DNA of 64,000 nucleotides, taken from NCBI RefSeq assembly GCF_014170305.1, contig NZ_LZZT01000007.1, forward strand, positions 25,669-89,668, read 5' to 3'. This DNA comes from Achromobacter sp. UMC71 (GTDB lineage Bacteria > Pseudomonadota > Gammaproteobacteria > Burkholderiales > Burkholderiaceae_B). Below the pieces are notes generated by a model. The model saw nothing but the letters and a program-made list of their open reading frames with translations, was not told the DNA's origin and ran no database searches. Positions 16,586-26,779 of the stretch are shown piece by piece; position 1 is the first letter of the stretch, and each line of letters begins with the position of its first letter. The translations under genes and the position numbers were made by a program.

Positions 16586-17322
16586 GGCCGGGCCTCGCGC
16601 AGACGGTCGAATTCTTCGGGGGTGATCGGCACGAAGCGGACCGAGTCGCCCGGCTGCAGCAGCGCGGCGGGTTCGCGCAAGGGGTCGAACATGGTCAGGG
16701 GCGTGGTGCCGATGATGTGCCAGCCGCCCGGCAACCGGTTCGGGTAGATCACGGTCTGGCGGTTGGCGACGGCCACGGCGCCCGGCGGCACGGCGGTGCG
16801 CGGCGACGCGCGGCGCGGCAGGTTGAGTTTTTCGTCGTGCACGCCCAGGTAGGCGTGGCCGGGCGCAAAACCCAGCATGAACACCATGCTGCGCGGCTGG
16901 CTGTGCAGCGCGATCACGCCGTCGGGCGTCAGGCCCGCGGCGGCGGCCACTTCGATCAGGTCGGGGCCGTGTTCGCCGCCATAGCAGACGGGCACGTCGA
17001 CTTCGCGGCCGCCCGCGGCGTCGGCGGCAACGCCTTGGGCGAGCAGTGCTTCAATGCGTTCGGCCAGGCTGGCGTAGGTGGGGCCATTGCCCAGGCCGTC
17101 GGGGCGGTAATGAACCGCCACCGCCACGAACGAGGGCACCACGTCGGTCACGCCCGGCAGGCTGGCGTCGCGCAGCTTGCGCGCCGCCGCCAGACAGGTG
17201 CGTCCGATCGAGGCGTCGATCTGGTCGCCAAAAGAGACGATGAGGCAGCGGTCACCCTGGGGCAGGATGCGCCAGGAAGTTTCGGCCGGAGAAGGTGGGG
17301 CTGATATTGCGTTCAACGGCAC
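16582..17322 (-). CDS. pxpB: 5-oxoprolinase subunit B (KipI-like)
   Basis: This 246-residue protein is of the allophanate hydrolase subunit 1/KipI family. It has WRILPQGDRCLIVSFGD near the start, VPVCYGGEHGPDL, and the long conserved stretch MLGFAPGHAYLGVHDEKLNLPRRASPRT with GGWHIIGTTPL. It is the first gene of pxpBCA. The upstream VOC gene ends 18 bases before it on the same strand, so the VOC protein may be co-transcribed. In other bacteria KipI also inhibits sporulation kinases, which is not relevant here. Confidence 0.92.
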   Translation of the reverse strand: MPLNAISAPPSPAETSWRILPQGDRCLIVSFGDQIDASIGRTCLAAARKLRDASLPGVTDVVPSFVAVAVHYRPDGLGNGPTYASLAERIEALLAQGVAADAAGGREVDVPVCYGGEHGPDLIEVAAAAGLTPDGVIALHSQPRSMVFMLGFAPGHAYLGVHDEKLNLPRRASPRTAVPPGAVAVANRQTVIYPNRLPGGWHIIGTTPLTMFDPLREPAALLQPGDSVRFVPITPEEFDRLREARP

Positions 17323-17340
17323 GAAACCTGTATAGACGGA

Positions 17341-17772
17341 TTACTTGGCGAACAACGAATCCATGTTCTTGAACGCTTTGAATTCCAGCGCATTGCCCGA
17401 CGGATCCAGGAAGAACATGGTGGCCTGTTCGCCGACTTCGCCCTTGAAGCGGATGTAGGGCTCGATGACGAACTCGGTGCCGGCATCGGTCAGGCGCTTG
17501 GCCATGGCTTCCCATTGTTCCATGGAAAGCACCGCGCCGAAATGGCGCACGGGCACATTATGCGAATCGACGGCGCTGGTGGCCTTGTGGCCGCACTCGC
17601 TGGGCGCCAGGTGGGCGACGATCTGGTGGCCGTAGAAATTGAAGTCGATCCATTCGGGCGAGCTGCGGCCCTCGGGACAGCCCAGCTTTTCGCCGTAGAA
17701 GGCGCGGGCTTCGGCCAGGTCGCGGACCGGGAAGGCCAGGTGGAACGGCGGCAAGTTGGTTTGAGCGGTCAT
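17341..17772 (-). CDS. VOC (glyoxalase/dioxygenase superfamily) protein
   Basis: The 143-residue single-domain VOC protein has two beta-alpha-beta-beta-beta units. [27 protein letters not shown] opens the first, with a likely metal-binding His, and the end has [15 protein letters not shown] with Glu as the usual last metal ligand. Hydrolase, isomerase or dioxygenase chemistry all occur in this superfamily, so no reaction is assigned. It is divergent from a LysR gene and lies just upstream of pxpB on the same strand. Confidence 0.82.
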   Translation of the reverse strand: MTAQTNLPPFHLAFPVRDLAEARAFYGEKLGCPEGRSSPEWIDFNFYGHQIVAHLAPSECGHKATSAVDSHNVPVRHFGAVLSMEQWEAMAKRLTDAGTEFVIEPYIRFKGEVGEQATMFFLDPSGNALEFKAFKNMDSLFAK

Positions 17773-17912
17773 GAAAAGCTCCGGATAAGGCGGAAAAGGT
17801 AAATCAGAATGCGGACCGTCACCATCGGGTCTTGTCCTGACTGCTAGTTTATGAATTGTTTTTTTGATTGAAAAACGATATTTTTTGTGTCTTAGGCCAA
17901 AAATTATTGATC
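17773..17912. promoter_or_regulatory. AT-rich divergent promoter region between VOC and LysR genes
   Basis: This 140-base spacer is sharply AT-rich (17845-17912) against the surrounding sequence. It contains the inverted repeat TTTTT-GATTG-AAAAA and several T-N11-A options, the loose half-site pattern of LysR regulators. Promoters for both directions must lie here; I cannot assign exact -10 and -35 boxes with confidence. Confidence 0.45.
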
Positions 17913-18797
17913 ATGATCAAAGAATTCAAGACCTTCATCGCGGTGGCGCGGGACGGCACCTTCACCGGCGCGGGCGCCCAGCTGGGCCTGACCCAGTCGG
18001 CCGTCAGCGCGCAGATCAAGCGGCTGGAGGAATACCTGGGGGTGTCGCTGTTCGACCGCGGCGCGCGCGCGGCGACGCTGAACGCGCAGGGCCGCGAGAT
18101 GCTGCCGCAGGCCGAGGAACTGGTGGCGATGGCCGAGCGCATGGCGGCCACGGCGGGGGCGGGCCACGTGAGCGGGTCGCTGCGCATCGGCGCCATCGCT
18201 TCGGTGCAGCAGGACCTGCTGGTGCGGGCGCTGGGGGAATTCCGGGCGGGGTATCCGGACGTGCGGGTGCGCATCGTGCCGGGCGTGTCGCTGTCCTTGC
18301 TGGGCCAGGTGGACGCTGGCGAAGTGGACATGGCGCTCTTGATCCGCCCGCCGTTCGCCCTGCCGCCCGAGCTGGGCTGGCAGCCGTTGCTGCGCGAAGA
18401 GGTGGTGCTGGCGATGCCGGAAGCGATGCCGCCGGCGCCGTGGCGCGAACTGCTGGCGACGCAGCCGTTCATCCGCTACGACCGGGCGTCGTTCGGCGGA
18501 CGCGTGGTGGACCTGTTCCTGAAGAAGCAGCGCATCACGGTGCACGAGGCGGTGGAACTCGACGAGATCGAGGCGATCGCCAACATGGTGCGGCACGGGT
18601 TGGGGGTGGGGCTGCTGCCGCGGCTGCGCGGGTTGAACCTGGACGGATTGCGGCTGGTGCCGCTGGGCGAGGCGGCGTTTCATCGCGAGATCGGCATCAT
18701 CGGGCGCTTGCCGTTCGACGCGGGCAGCGTTGGAGGGAAAATGGCGGAATGCTTGGTGCGGGCCGCTGCCGCGCCATTGACGGGCAAGGAGAAGTAG
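17913..18797 (+). CDS. LysR-family transcriptional regulator
   Basis: This is a 294-residue LysR-type regulator. The N-terminal winged helix reads MIKEFKTFIAVARDGTFTGAGAQLGLTQ and continues through SAVSAQIKRLEEYLGVSLFDR. A periplasmic-binding-like effector domain follows from about residue 90. The start at MIKEF is preferred over an upstream in-frame ATG because it matches the usual family N-terminus. It is divergent from the VOC gene, its likely target together with pxpBCA. Its stop codon abuts the ATG of the HD-domain gene, so the two are probably co-transcribed. Confidence 0.86.
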   Translation: MIKEFKTFIAVARDGTFTGAGAQLGLTQSAVSAQIKRLEEYLGVSLFDRGARAATLNAQGREMLPQAEELVAMAERMAATAGAGHVSGSLRIGAIASVQQDLLVRALGEFRAGYPDVRVRIVPGVSLSLLGQVDAGEVDMALLIRPPFALPPELGWQPLLREEVVLAMPEAMPPAPWRELLATQPFIRYDRASFGGRVVDLFLKKQRITVHEAVELDEIEAIANMVRHGLGVGLLPRLRGLNLDGLRLVPLGEAAFHREIGIIGRLPFDAGSVGGKMAECLVRAAAAPLTGKEK

Positions 18798-19391
18798 ATG
18801 GGATCGATGGCGTTGGAGAAGCAGCTGGGCTTCCTGCGGGAAATCGACCGGCTGAAATCGGTGCTGCGGCAGTCGCCGCTGCTGGATGCCAGCCGCAAGG
18901 AGAATTCCGCGGAACATTCCTGGCACCTGGCGGTGTATGCGCTGGTGCTCAGCGAGTACGCTTGCGGCCCGGTGGACACGGGGCGGGTGATGCGGATGCT
19001 GTTGCTGCACGACGTGGTGGAGATCGACGTCGGCGATTTTCCGATCCACGGCGGCACTTGCGCGCAGGCGCAGGCCGAGCTTGAGGACGCGGCGGCGCTG
19101 CGCTTGTTCGGGTTATTGCCGGCTGCGCAGGGCGACGAATTCCTGGCGCTGTGGCGCGAGTTCGAGCGGGCCGAGACCGAGGACGCGAAGTTCGCCAAGG
19201 CGCTGGATCGGTTCCAGCCTCTGCTGATCAATGTGTTTACCGGGGGCGGCACGTGGACGGAGAGCGGCGTGTCGATGGAGCAGGTGTTGTCGCGGTATGG
19301 CGCGGTTATCCAGCGCGGCGCGCCGGCGCTGTGGGCCGTATGCGAGCGCTGGGTCACGGGGCACTTCGCCGGACGGCCGGAATCGGCATAG
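18798..19391 (+). CDS. HD-domain phosphohydrolase (YfbR-like)
   Basis: The 197-residue metal-dependent HD-superfamily protein has the pattern His in AEHSWHLA (about residue 40), His-Asp in LLLHDVVEIDVGD (about 74) and a downstream Asp in ETEDAKFAKALDR (near 129). This arrangement resembles 5'-deoxynucleotidases such as YfbR and the HD_3 group. A nucleotide monophosphate substrate is likely but unproven. The ATG directly follows the LysR stop codon, with an AAGGAG in the LysR 3' end serving as ribosome site. A strong terminator follows. Confidence 0.8.
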   Translation: MGSMALEKQLGFLREIDRLKSVLRQSPLLDASRKENSAEHSWHLAVYALVLSEYACGPVDTGRVMRMLLLHDVVEIDVGDFPIHGGTCAQAQAELEDAAALRLFGLLPAAQGDEFLALWREFERAETEDAKFAKALDRFQPLLINVFTGGGTWTESGVSMEQVLSRYGAVIQRGAPALWAVCERWVTGHFAGRPESA

Positions 19392-19417
19392 GCACCCAGC
19401 GGTGCAACGCAATAGCG

Positions 19418-19446
19418 AAAAAAAGGGGACCCGCGGGTCCCCTTTG
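19418..19446. terminator. Bidirectional Rho-independent terminator between HD gene and serA
   Basis: A perfect 24-base palindrome (19422-19445) with GGGGACCC/GGGTCCCC arms is flanked by A-runs on the left and T-runs on the right. It can therefore stop transcription arriving from the HD gene (plus) and from serA (minus). Confidence 0.85.
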
Positions 19447-19457
19447 TCTTGGTTGGC

Positions 19458-20657
<1,200 letters not shown>

Positions 20658-20779
20658 GACTGCCAGGGGTCGGGTGAGAAATGCGTTTTATTTATTGTGG
20701 CGCATTTTTGCTGCAGTGCAAGGAGTAGCCATTGGCCCGTTGTGGATGAATTGTTTCAGGGGCGCCGCGGCCCGTTCTG

Positions 20780-21250
20780 TCAACGATACGCCTGGAAGAC
20801 CTTGGCGCCACCGCGTTTGTCCACCAGCAGGACGTCGTGCGGGGTCTTGCGGCCGCCGTACTCGGGGCCGTCCATGCCGGGCGACCCCAGGGGCATGCCC
20901 GGGGCGGCCAGGCCGGCGGCGTCGGGCTTTTCGAGCAGCAGGCGGCGCACGTCGCTGGCCGGCACATGGCCTTCGATGGCGTAGCCGTCGATAAGGGCGG
21001 TGTGGCAGGAGCCGTAGTCGGCCATGCCGGCGTTGCGGCGCACCGGGCCGGTGTCCTGGACGTCGTGGGTGATGACCTCGAAGCCGTTGTCGCGCATGTG
21101 TTTGACCCAGTCCTCGCAGCAGCCGCAGGTGGGGGTCTTCCAGACCTGGACCTTGGCGGCGGGCTGCGCCAGGGCGAAGGCGGGGGCGTACAAGGGCAGG
21201 GACAGGGCCGCGGCCAGGATCAGGCGGCGGGTGGGGGCGATTTTTTTCAT
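20780..21250 (-). CDS. DUF411 metal-binding protein of the copper operon
   Basis: The 156-residue secreted protein has a signal peptide (Lys-Lys, then LILAAALSLPLYAPAFALA) and the DUF411 core VWKTPTCGCCEDWVKHM, with a Cys-x-Cys-Cys thiol set, followed by GSCHTALIDGYAIEGHVP. DUF411 proteins are found beside Cop/Cus genes and are taken to bind copper in the periplasm; the biochemical role is not settled. It is the last gene after copA and copB. The start at 21250 (MKKIAP) is preferred over a longer frame without a signal peptide. Confidence 0.82.
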   Translation of the reverse strand: MKKIAPTRRLILAAALSLPLYAPAFALAQPAAKVQVWKTPTCGCCEDWVKHMRDNGFEVITHDVQDTGPVRRNAGMADYGSCHTALIDGYAIEGHVPASDVRRLLLEKPDAAGLAAPGMPLGSPGMDGPEYGGRKTPHDVLLVDKRGGAKVFQAYR

Positions 21251-21275
21251 GGGGCTCCGTTGCCAGTCAATAGAG

Positions 21276-22235
21276 TCAGAACCAGAAGCGCACGCCGGCC
21301 AGCACGGCGGTCTGCGAGCGGCTTTGGCCTGCATCGGACGCGTAGTCCGCGGTGCGGCCGAATTTACGTTCAAAGGATACGCCAACATAGGGCGCGAATT
21401 CGCGCGTGACTTCGTAACGCAGGCGCAGCGACAGGGATCCTTTGGATAGGCCCGAGCCGATGCCGCGTTCGGGATCGTTGCGGCCATAGGCGCTGGCTTC
21501 GAGTTCCGGGGTGAAGATCAGGCGCTGGGTCAGCAGCAGGTCGTACTCGGCTTTCATGGCCAGCGCGGTGCGGCCGGACGGGCCGGCGTAGGCGGTGGTT
21601 TCCAGCTCGATGTTGTAGGGCAGCACGCCTTCGATGCCGATCGCGGCCCAGTTGCGCTTGGGGCCGGTGCCGGCATCGCGCCGCGCGCCCAGTTGCAGGT
21701 CCCAGAAGGGCGAGATGGCGTGGCTCCAGAAGGCCTCGATCCTGGCGTCCGAGCCGCCGCCGCTTTCGCGTTCGCCTTCGCTCTTGAGCACCAGCCGGTT
21801 GGTGGCGGTGCCGAACCAGAGGCGGCCATCCCATTCCAGCGCATTCTGGCCGTCGCGATTGCGCGACCAGCCGAATTTGTCGAACAGCAGGTGCGACGAC
21901 GGGGTGTTGTCCATCATGTGCGGATGGATGCCGTAGCTGTCGTAGCCGCGCGGGCCGGCGCCGTCGCTGGACGGCAGGCTGCCGATGGGCGGCGCGTTCG
22001 CTGGCGTGACGGGGGTCATGCCGGGCATGGACGAATGATCCATCGGCGCGGGCGCAGCCGGACTCGGGTTGGCCGGGCCAGGGTTCATGCCGGGCATCGA
22101 AGCATGATCCATCCCGGCGTGGTCCTGCATGGACTGGGCGCGGACCGGGTCGGCCGCCAGGCCGGTCAGCAAGACGGCGGCCAGCGCGGCGTGGCGGAAC
22201 AAGAAAAGGCGGTTGGGCATGGTCGGGTGTCTCAT
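21276..22235 (-). CDS. copB: Copper resistance outer-membrane protein CopB
   Basis: The 319-residue protein has a signal peptide ending near AQS, then a Met/His-rich segment with MDHASMPGM and MDHSSMPGM repeats, then a beta-barrel domain. The barrel shows WDGRLWFG, EAFWSHAISPFWDLQLGARRD and a C-terminal aromatic (VRFWF), as needed for outer-membrane insertion. CopB is thought to bind or export periplasmic copper with CopA. GGAG precedes the ATG by 6 bases, and the start lies 3 bases after the copA stop codon, so the pair is coupled. Confidence 0.93.
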   Translation of the reverse strand: MRHPTMPNRLFLFRHAALAAVLLTGLAADPVRAQSMQDHAGMDHASMPGMNPGPANPSPAAPAPMDHSSMPGMTPVTPANAPPIGSLPSSDGAGPRGYDSYGIHPHMMDNTPSSHLLFDKFGWSRNRDGQNALEWDGRLWFGTATNRLVLKSEGERESGGGSDARIEAFWSHAISPFWDLQLGARRDAGTGPKRNWAAIGIEGVLPYNIELETTAYAGPSGRTALAMKAEYDLLLTQRLIFTPELEASAYGRNDPERGIGSGLSKGSLSLRLRYEVTREFAPYVGVSFERKFGRTADYASDAGQSRSQTAVLAGVRFWF

Positions 22236-22238
22236 CGC

Positions 22239-24059
22239 CTACTCCACCACCACGGCCCTGAACATGCCGGCTTCCATGTGGTACAGCAGGTGGCAGTGGT
22301 AGGCCCAGTGGCCGCGGGCGTCGGCGCTGACGCGGTAGGACAGGCGCTGCGCGGGGTTGAGCGACAAGGTGTGCTTGCGCACCTGGAAGGCGCCATCGGG
22401 CGATTCCAGGTCGCTCCACAGGCCGTGCAGATGGATCGGGTGCGTCATCATGGTGTCGTTGACCAGCACGAAGCGCACGCGCTCGCCATGGCGCAACAGG
22501 ATGGGCTTGGCGTCCGAGAACTTCACGCCGTTGAACGACCACATGTAGCGTTCCATGTTGCCGGTCAGGTGCAATTCGATTTCGCGGGTGGGCGGGCGAT
22601 TGTCGGCCGGTTCGCGCACCGAGCGCAGGTCGGCGTAGGTCAGCACCCGGCGGCCGTTGTTGCGCAGGCCGATGCCGGGGTCGTCCAGGCGCGTGGACAC
22701 GACGTCGGGCAGCATGGAATTGCCGGGGCCGCGTTCGGCCGGATAAGGGTGCTTGACCTCGACCATGCCGCCCTGGTCGGCCCCGGCGCCGTGGCTGCCG
22801 CCGTGGTCCATGCCGGGCATGGCGCCGTGGTTCATGCCTGCCATGGCGCCCGCGCCGGCCGGCTGCGTGCCATGGCCCATCGCGGCGTGATCCATGCCGG
22901 CCATGTCCTGGCCGCCTGCGGGCATGTCGTGCTTCATGCCCATGTCCATCATGCCCAGCAGTTGCACCCGGTCCAATTCCGGCACGGCGGCCTGCATGCC
23001 GGCACGCGGCGCGAGCGTCGCGCGGGCATAGCCGGACCGGTCCATGGCCTGTGAGAAGATCGTGTACGCGCGGTCTTCGGACGGTTCGACGATGACGTCG
23101 TAGGTTTCGGCCACGGCGATGCGCAGCTCCTCGACCTCCACCGGCCGCACATCCAGGCCGTCGGCGGCCACCACCGTCATCTTCAGGCCCGGAATGCGGA
23201 CGTCGAAGTAGGTCATGGCCGAGCCGTTGATCAGGCGCAGGCGGACCCGTTCGCCGGGCTTGAACAACCCGGTCCAGTTGCCCGCCGGCGTGGCGCCGTT
23301 GGTCAGGTAGGTATAGGTGGCGCCAGATACGTCCGCCAGGTCCGACGGGTTCATGCGCATCTGTTCCCACATCAACCGTTCCGACAGCGCGGCGCGCCAG
23401 CCCTTTTCGCCGGCCTCGCGCGCCAGGCTTTGGACGCTGGGCTGGTTGTGGTTGTAGTAGTCGGGCATGGCGCGCAGCTTGTTGAAGACCCGCATCGGGT
23501 CTTCGTCGGTCCAGTCCGACAGCAGCACGGTGTAGTCGCGGTCCGAGGCGATCGGATCGCGCCGCTTGGGGTCGATGACGATGGCGCCGTACAGGCCGGT
23601 CTGTTCCTGGAAACCCGAATGGCTGTGGTACCAGTAGGTGCCGCTCTGGCGCACGTCGAAGCGGTAGGTAAAGGTCTGGCCCGGGTCGATGCCGGCGAAG
23701 CTCAGGCCCGGCACGCCGTCCATGTCCGTGGGCAGCAGGATGCCGTGCCAGTGGATCGAGGTCTGCTCGCGCAGGCGGTTGGTGACGTGCAGCGTCACCG
23801 TGTCGCCTTCGCGCCAGCGCAACAGCGGCGCGGGCACCTGGCCGTTGACGGTGGTGGCGATGCGGGCGGCGCCGGTGTAGTTCACCGGGGTTTCGCCGAT
23901 CTCCAGGTGGAACTCGGTGCCACGCAGTTCGGCGGGGCCGGCGGGCGTGGCGGGCACGGCGGCCTGGGCGGCGCGCCAGCCGCCCAGCGCGGCCAGTGCG
24001 CCGCCGGCGGCCAGGCCCTGCACGAAGCGGCGGCGGTTGGGGGCGGGAAGTGAGCGCAT
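22239..24059 (-). CDS. copA: Multicopper oxidase CopA
   Basis: This 606-residue periplasmic copper oxidase has a Tat signal (RRRFVQGLAAGGALAALGG). Copper-site motifs are all present: IHWHGILLP, WYHSHSGFQEQ, HPIHLHGLW and the C-terminal HCHLLYHMEAGM, giving the type 1, 2 and 3 centres. A Met/His-rich insert (about residues 372-430, with MAGMDHAAMGHG-type repeats) lies in the middle and probably binds Cu(I). CopA oxidises Cu(I) to Cu(II) and confers copper tolerance. It is between the cupredoxin and copB genes in one operon. Confidence 0.95.
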   Translation of the reverse strand: MRSLPAPNRRRFVQGLAAGGALAALGGWRAAQAAVPATPAGPAELRGTEFHLEIGETPVNYTGAARIATTVNGQVPAPLLRWREGDTVTLHVTNRLREQTSIHWHGILLPTDMDGVPGLSFAGIDPGQTFTYRFDVRQSGTYWYHSHSGFQEQTGLYGAIVIDPKRRDPIASDRDYTVLLSDWTDEDPMRVFNKLRAMPDYYNHNQPSVQSLAREAGEKGWRAALSERLMWEQMRMNPSDLADVSGATYTYLTNGATPAGNWTGLFKPGERVRLRLINGSAMTYFDVRIPGLKMTVVAADGLDVRPVEVEELRIAVAETYDVIVEPSEDRAYTIFSQAMDRSGYARATLAPRAGMQAAVPELDRVQLLGMMDMGMKHDMPAGGQDMAGMDHAAMGHGTQPAGAGAMAGMNHGAMPGMDHGGSHGAGADQGGMVEVKHPYPAERGPGNSMLPDVVSTRLDDPGIGLRNNGRRVLTYADLRSVREPADNRPPTREIELHLTGNMERYMWSFNGVKFSDAKPILLRHGERVRFVLVNDTMMTHPIHLHGLWSDLESPDGAFQVRKHTLSLNPAQRLSYRVSADARGHWAYHCHLLYHMEAGMFRAVVVE

Positions 24060-24077
24060 GGCGGATCCGGGCGGGCG

Positions 24078-24572
24078 CTACTGCACCGACACCGCGCCCT
24101 TCATGCCTGCGGCGTAATGGCCGGGCTCCAGGCAGCCGAAGGACACGGTGCCCGCGCGGTCGAACTTCCAGATGATCTGGCCGCGCTTGCCGGCGTCCAG
24201 CGACACGGCGTTGGCTTCCTCGTGGCGCATGCCGGGGTCCTGCATCATCATGGCGTAATGCGCCTGCAGGTCGGCATCGCTGCCCAGCACCATTTCGTGG
24301 CGGATCTTGCCCGAGTTCAGCACGTTGAAGCGCACGGTCTCGCCGGCCTTGACCTGCACCTGGGCAGGCGTGAAGCGCATGGCGTCGGTCATGTCGATGT
24401 CGATGCTGCGCGTGACCCGGGCGGCGTCGCCGGGCGTGCCGATGGGGGTAGACGCCATGGGCATGGCGTGGCCGGCGTGTTCGCCGTGGGCGCCGGCCGC
24501 GAACGCGGGGGCCGTGCCAAGCAGGGCGGCGACGGCCGCGGCCAGGGTGATGCGGTGCAATGTGCCTTTCAT
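24078..24572 (-). CDS. Periplasmic cupredoxin (plastocyanin-like copper protein)
   Basis: The 164-residue protein has a signal peptide (MKGTLHRITLAAAVAALLG, cleaved near AFA), a His/Met-rich linker (HGEHAGHAMPM) and a type I copper domain. Likely ligands are His92 (KIRHEM), Cys147 and His152 (FGCLEPGHY) and Met157. It resembles the CopI-type cupredoxins found with copA in other proteobacteria. A longer frame exists, but GAAGGGATC before ATG 24572 fixes this start. It is the first structural gene of the copper operon. Confidence 0.88.
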   Translation of the reverse strand: MKGTLHRITLAAAVAALLGTAPAFAAGAHGEHAGHAMPMASTPIGTPGDAARVTRSIDIDMTDAMRFTPAQVQVKAGETVRFNVLNSGKIRHEMVLGSDADLQAHYAMMMQDPGMRHEEANAVSLDAGKRGQIIWKFDRAGTVSFGCLEPGHYAAGMKGAVSVQ

Positions 24573-24644
24573 GCTGATCCCTTCAAAGGGGTTGACCATG
24601 CAGGCACTTTAGGAAAGCCGGGGTGACCCGGTTCTGTCGCGCGG

Positions 24645-24660
24645 ATTACTTCTTTGTAAT
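24645..24660. promoter_or_regulatory. Candidate cop box (CopR operator)
   Basis: ATTAC (24645-24649) and GTAAT (24656-24660) form an inverted repeat with a 6-base spacer, close to the cop-box form bound by CopR/CusR-type regulators. It overlaps the copS stop codon and lies about 75 bases before the cupredoxin ATG, ahead of a possible -10 TAAAGT on the minus strand. The identification is by resemblance and position. Confidence 0.55.
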
Positions 24661-26040
24661 GTTGGACCCGGCGACCGCCGGGCCGCGCAGGGTGATGCCG
24701 ACCACCGTGCCGCGGTCGCCGCTGGCCGCGTCGACCTCGCCGCCGTGCATGCGGGCGATGGCGCGCACGATGGCCAAGCCCAGTCCGTGGCCCTCGCTGC
24801 GCGGCGCGCGGGCCGGGCCCGAGCGGAAGAAGCGGTCGAAGATGCGGGGCAGGTCGGCGGCCGGGATCGGCGCGCCGGGGTTGCGCACCTCGACCCGCGC
24901 ACCCTGCGGCTGCGCCTGGCAGGCCAGCACGATTTCACCGCCGCGCGGGGTGGCCTTGATGGCGTTGGAGATCAGGTTGGCCAGCGCGCGGCGGACCAGC
25001 CCGGGGTTGGCGGGCACGACGGCGTCGCCCTCGCAGCGCAGCGCCACGCCGCTTTCTTCCAGCGCGGCTTCGTAGTAGTCGGCCACCCGCCGCGCCTCGG
25101 CGGCCAGCGACACCGGCACCTGGTCGGCCGCCAGTTCACCGCGGTCGGCGCGGGCCAGGAACAGCATGTCGTTGACCAGGGTCTTCAGGTCTTCCAGCGT
25201 TTCCAGGTTGGATTCCAGCGCCTCGCGCAGTTCGTCCGCATCGCGGCCGCTGGACAGCGTGACCTGGGTGCCGTTGATCAGCGTGGCCAGCGGCGTGCGT
25301 AGCTCGTGGGCGACGTCGGCGTTGAAGCCCTCCATCTGCTGGTAGGCGGCCTGTAGCCGCTCCAGCGTGCGGTTGAAGGACAGCACCAGCTCGTGCAGCT
25401 CGCGGTCGGTGTCGCGCAGCGGCAGGCGCACCGCCAGGTTGTCGGGCTGGATGCGCGCGGCCTGTTCCGACAGGCGCCGCGTGGGCGCCATGCTGCGGCG
25501 CACGGCCCAGGCCGCCAGCACCACGGTGGCGCCCACCCACAGCGCGCAGATCAGCGCCAGCGCGGTGCCATAGGCATACAGGAATTGCGAGCTGGTGCGC
25601 GTGCTGACCGCCACCGTCAGGTGCGCGCCGGGCAGGATGCGGTCGTCAACGGCCACGCGCAGGCCGCGCATACGGCTGCCGTCGGCCCGTTGCAGCAGCA
25701 CTTGCCGATCGGGCAGGGTGTCCAGCGTTTCGGGCGCATCGCCGCCATATACGGGGTGACCCTGCGCGTCGACGATCCAGATGCCCAGTTGGCTCTGGCC
25801 CGTGCGCATGTCGTCGAACGTGGCCGCCAGGTCGTGCAGGCCGCGCGCGCTGTTCTGCATGTCGATCAGGTGGTTGATCAGCTCCAGCTTGCCGCTGACT
25901 TCGGTGATTTCCTGGCGCTCCACTTCGCGCTTGAGCGCCCAGAACAGCGTCGCGCCGGCCAGGCTGGACACCAGCAGGGCAATGGCGCCCAGCAGCAGGG
26001 TCAGGCGCGCCTGCATCGAGCGCATGCGCGGCGCGGTCAT
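24646..26040 (-). CDS. copS: Copper-sensing histidine kinase (CusS/CopS-like)
   Basis: The 464-residue kinase has two membrane helices (about 11-35 and 157-180) enclosing a periplasmic sensor of about 120 residues. A HAMP segment follows, then the dimerisation helix DVAHELRTP with phospho-acceptor His245, and a C-terminal ATPase ([11 protein letters not shown], then DRFF and [19 protein letters not shown]). Topology and order match heavy-metal sensor kinases. Its ATG overlaps the copR stop codon (ATGA), so the pair is translationally coupled. The copper operon follows on the same strand. Confidence 0.88.
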   Translation of the reverse strand: MTAPRMRSMQARLTLLLGAIALLVSSLAGATLFWALKREVERQEITEVSGKLELINHLIDMQNSARGLHDLAATFDDMRTGQSQLGIWIVDAQGHPVYGGDAPETLDTLPDRQVLLQRADGSRMRGLRVAVDDRILPGAHLTVAVSTRTSSQFLYAYGTALALICALWVGATVVLAAWAVRRSMAPTRRLSEQAARIQPDNLAVRLPLRDTDRELHELVLSFNRTLERLQAAYQQMEGFNADVAHELRTPLATLINGTQVTLSSGRDADELREALESNLETLEDLKTLVNDMLFLARADRGELAADQVPVSLAAEARRVADYYEAALEESGVALRCEGDAVVPANPGLVRRALANLISNAIKATPRGGEIVLACQAQPQGARVEVRNPGAPIPAADLPRIFDRFFRSGPARAPRSEGHGLGLAIVRAIARMHGGEVDAASGDRGTVVGITLRGPAVAGSNITKK

Positions 26041-26723
26041 TGCCGGGCGGGCTCCGGCCGCGATTCGAGCACGTAGCCCATGCCGCGCACCGTGTGCAGC
26101 AGCTTGGCGTCGAACGGATCGTCCAGCTTGCTGCGCAGCCGCCGCACGGCCACGTCGATGACGTTGGTGTCGCTGTCGAAGTTCATGTCCCACACCTGTT
26201 CGGCCAGCGTGGTGCGCGACAGCACCTGGCCCTGGCGCCGCAGCAGCAGGGCCAGCAGGTTGAATTCCTTGGCGGTCAGGTCCAGCCGCTGGCCGCCGCG
26301 GGCGGCCTTGCGGCGCGCCAGGTCCAGCTCCAGGTCGGCCAGGCGGAACACGGTGGGTTCCTGTGAGCGGCCGCGGCGCAGCAAAGCCTGCACCCGCGCC
26401 AGCAGCTCGGAAAACGCAAAGGGCTTGACCAGATAGTCGTCGGCGCCGCCTTCCAGTCCGCGCACGCGGTCTTCCACGGCGTCGCGCGCCGTCAGCATCA
26501 GGATGGGGGTGTCCTTGCGGGCGCGCACCGAGGCCAGGATGCCGAAGCCGTCCACGCCCGGCAGCATCACGTCCAGCACGATCAGGTCGTGGTTGCCTTC
26601 CAGGGCCAGGTGCAGGCCGTTGACGCCGTCGCGCGCCAGATCGACGACATGGCTTTGCTCCGACAGCCCTTTTTTCAGGTAGTCGGCCAGTTTGGGTTCG
26701 TCTTCGATGACCAGGATGCGCAT
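26037..26723 (-). CDS. copR: Copper-responsive response regulator (OmpR family, CusR/CopR-like)
   Basis: The 228-residue OmpR-type regulator has a receiver with Glu7-Asp8 and phospho-acceptor Asp51 ([10 protein letters not shown]), Thr in LMLTAR, and a winged-helix effector domain (about 128-222) ending in [16 protein letters not shown] and VRGMGYVLE. Linkage to copS, the cupredoxin gene and copA makes copper the likely signal. It is downstream of phoR on the same strand but separated by a strong hairpin, so it probably has its own promoter. Confidence 0.88.
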   Translation of the reverse strand: MRILVIEDEPKLADYLKKGLSEQSHVVDLARDGVNGLHLALEGNHDLIVLDVMLPGVDGFGILASVRARKDTPILMLTARDAVEDRVRGLEGGADDYLVKPFAFSELLARVQALLRRGRSQEPTVFRLADLELDLARRKAARGGQRLDLTAKEFNLLALLLRRQGQVLSRTTLAEQVWDMNFDSDTNVIDVAVRRLRSKLDDPFDAKLLHTVRGMGYVLESRPEPARQ

Positions 26724-26736
26724 GGCCGGAAATTTA

Positions 26737-26766
26737 CCATCCGCGCCGCAAGCGCGGCGCGGATGG
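26737..26766 (-). terminator. Perfect 13-bp hairpin between phoR and copR
   Basis: Arms 26737-26749 and 26754-26766 pair fully around a four-base AAGC loop, between the phoR stop and the copR start (both minus strand). On the minus strand it is followed by GGTAAATTTCC, which lacks a long T-run. It probably limits phoBR read-through into copRS. Confidence 0.55.
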
Positions 26767-26779
26767 CGGCGCGCAGGGA

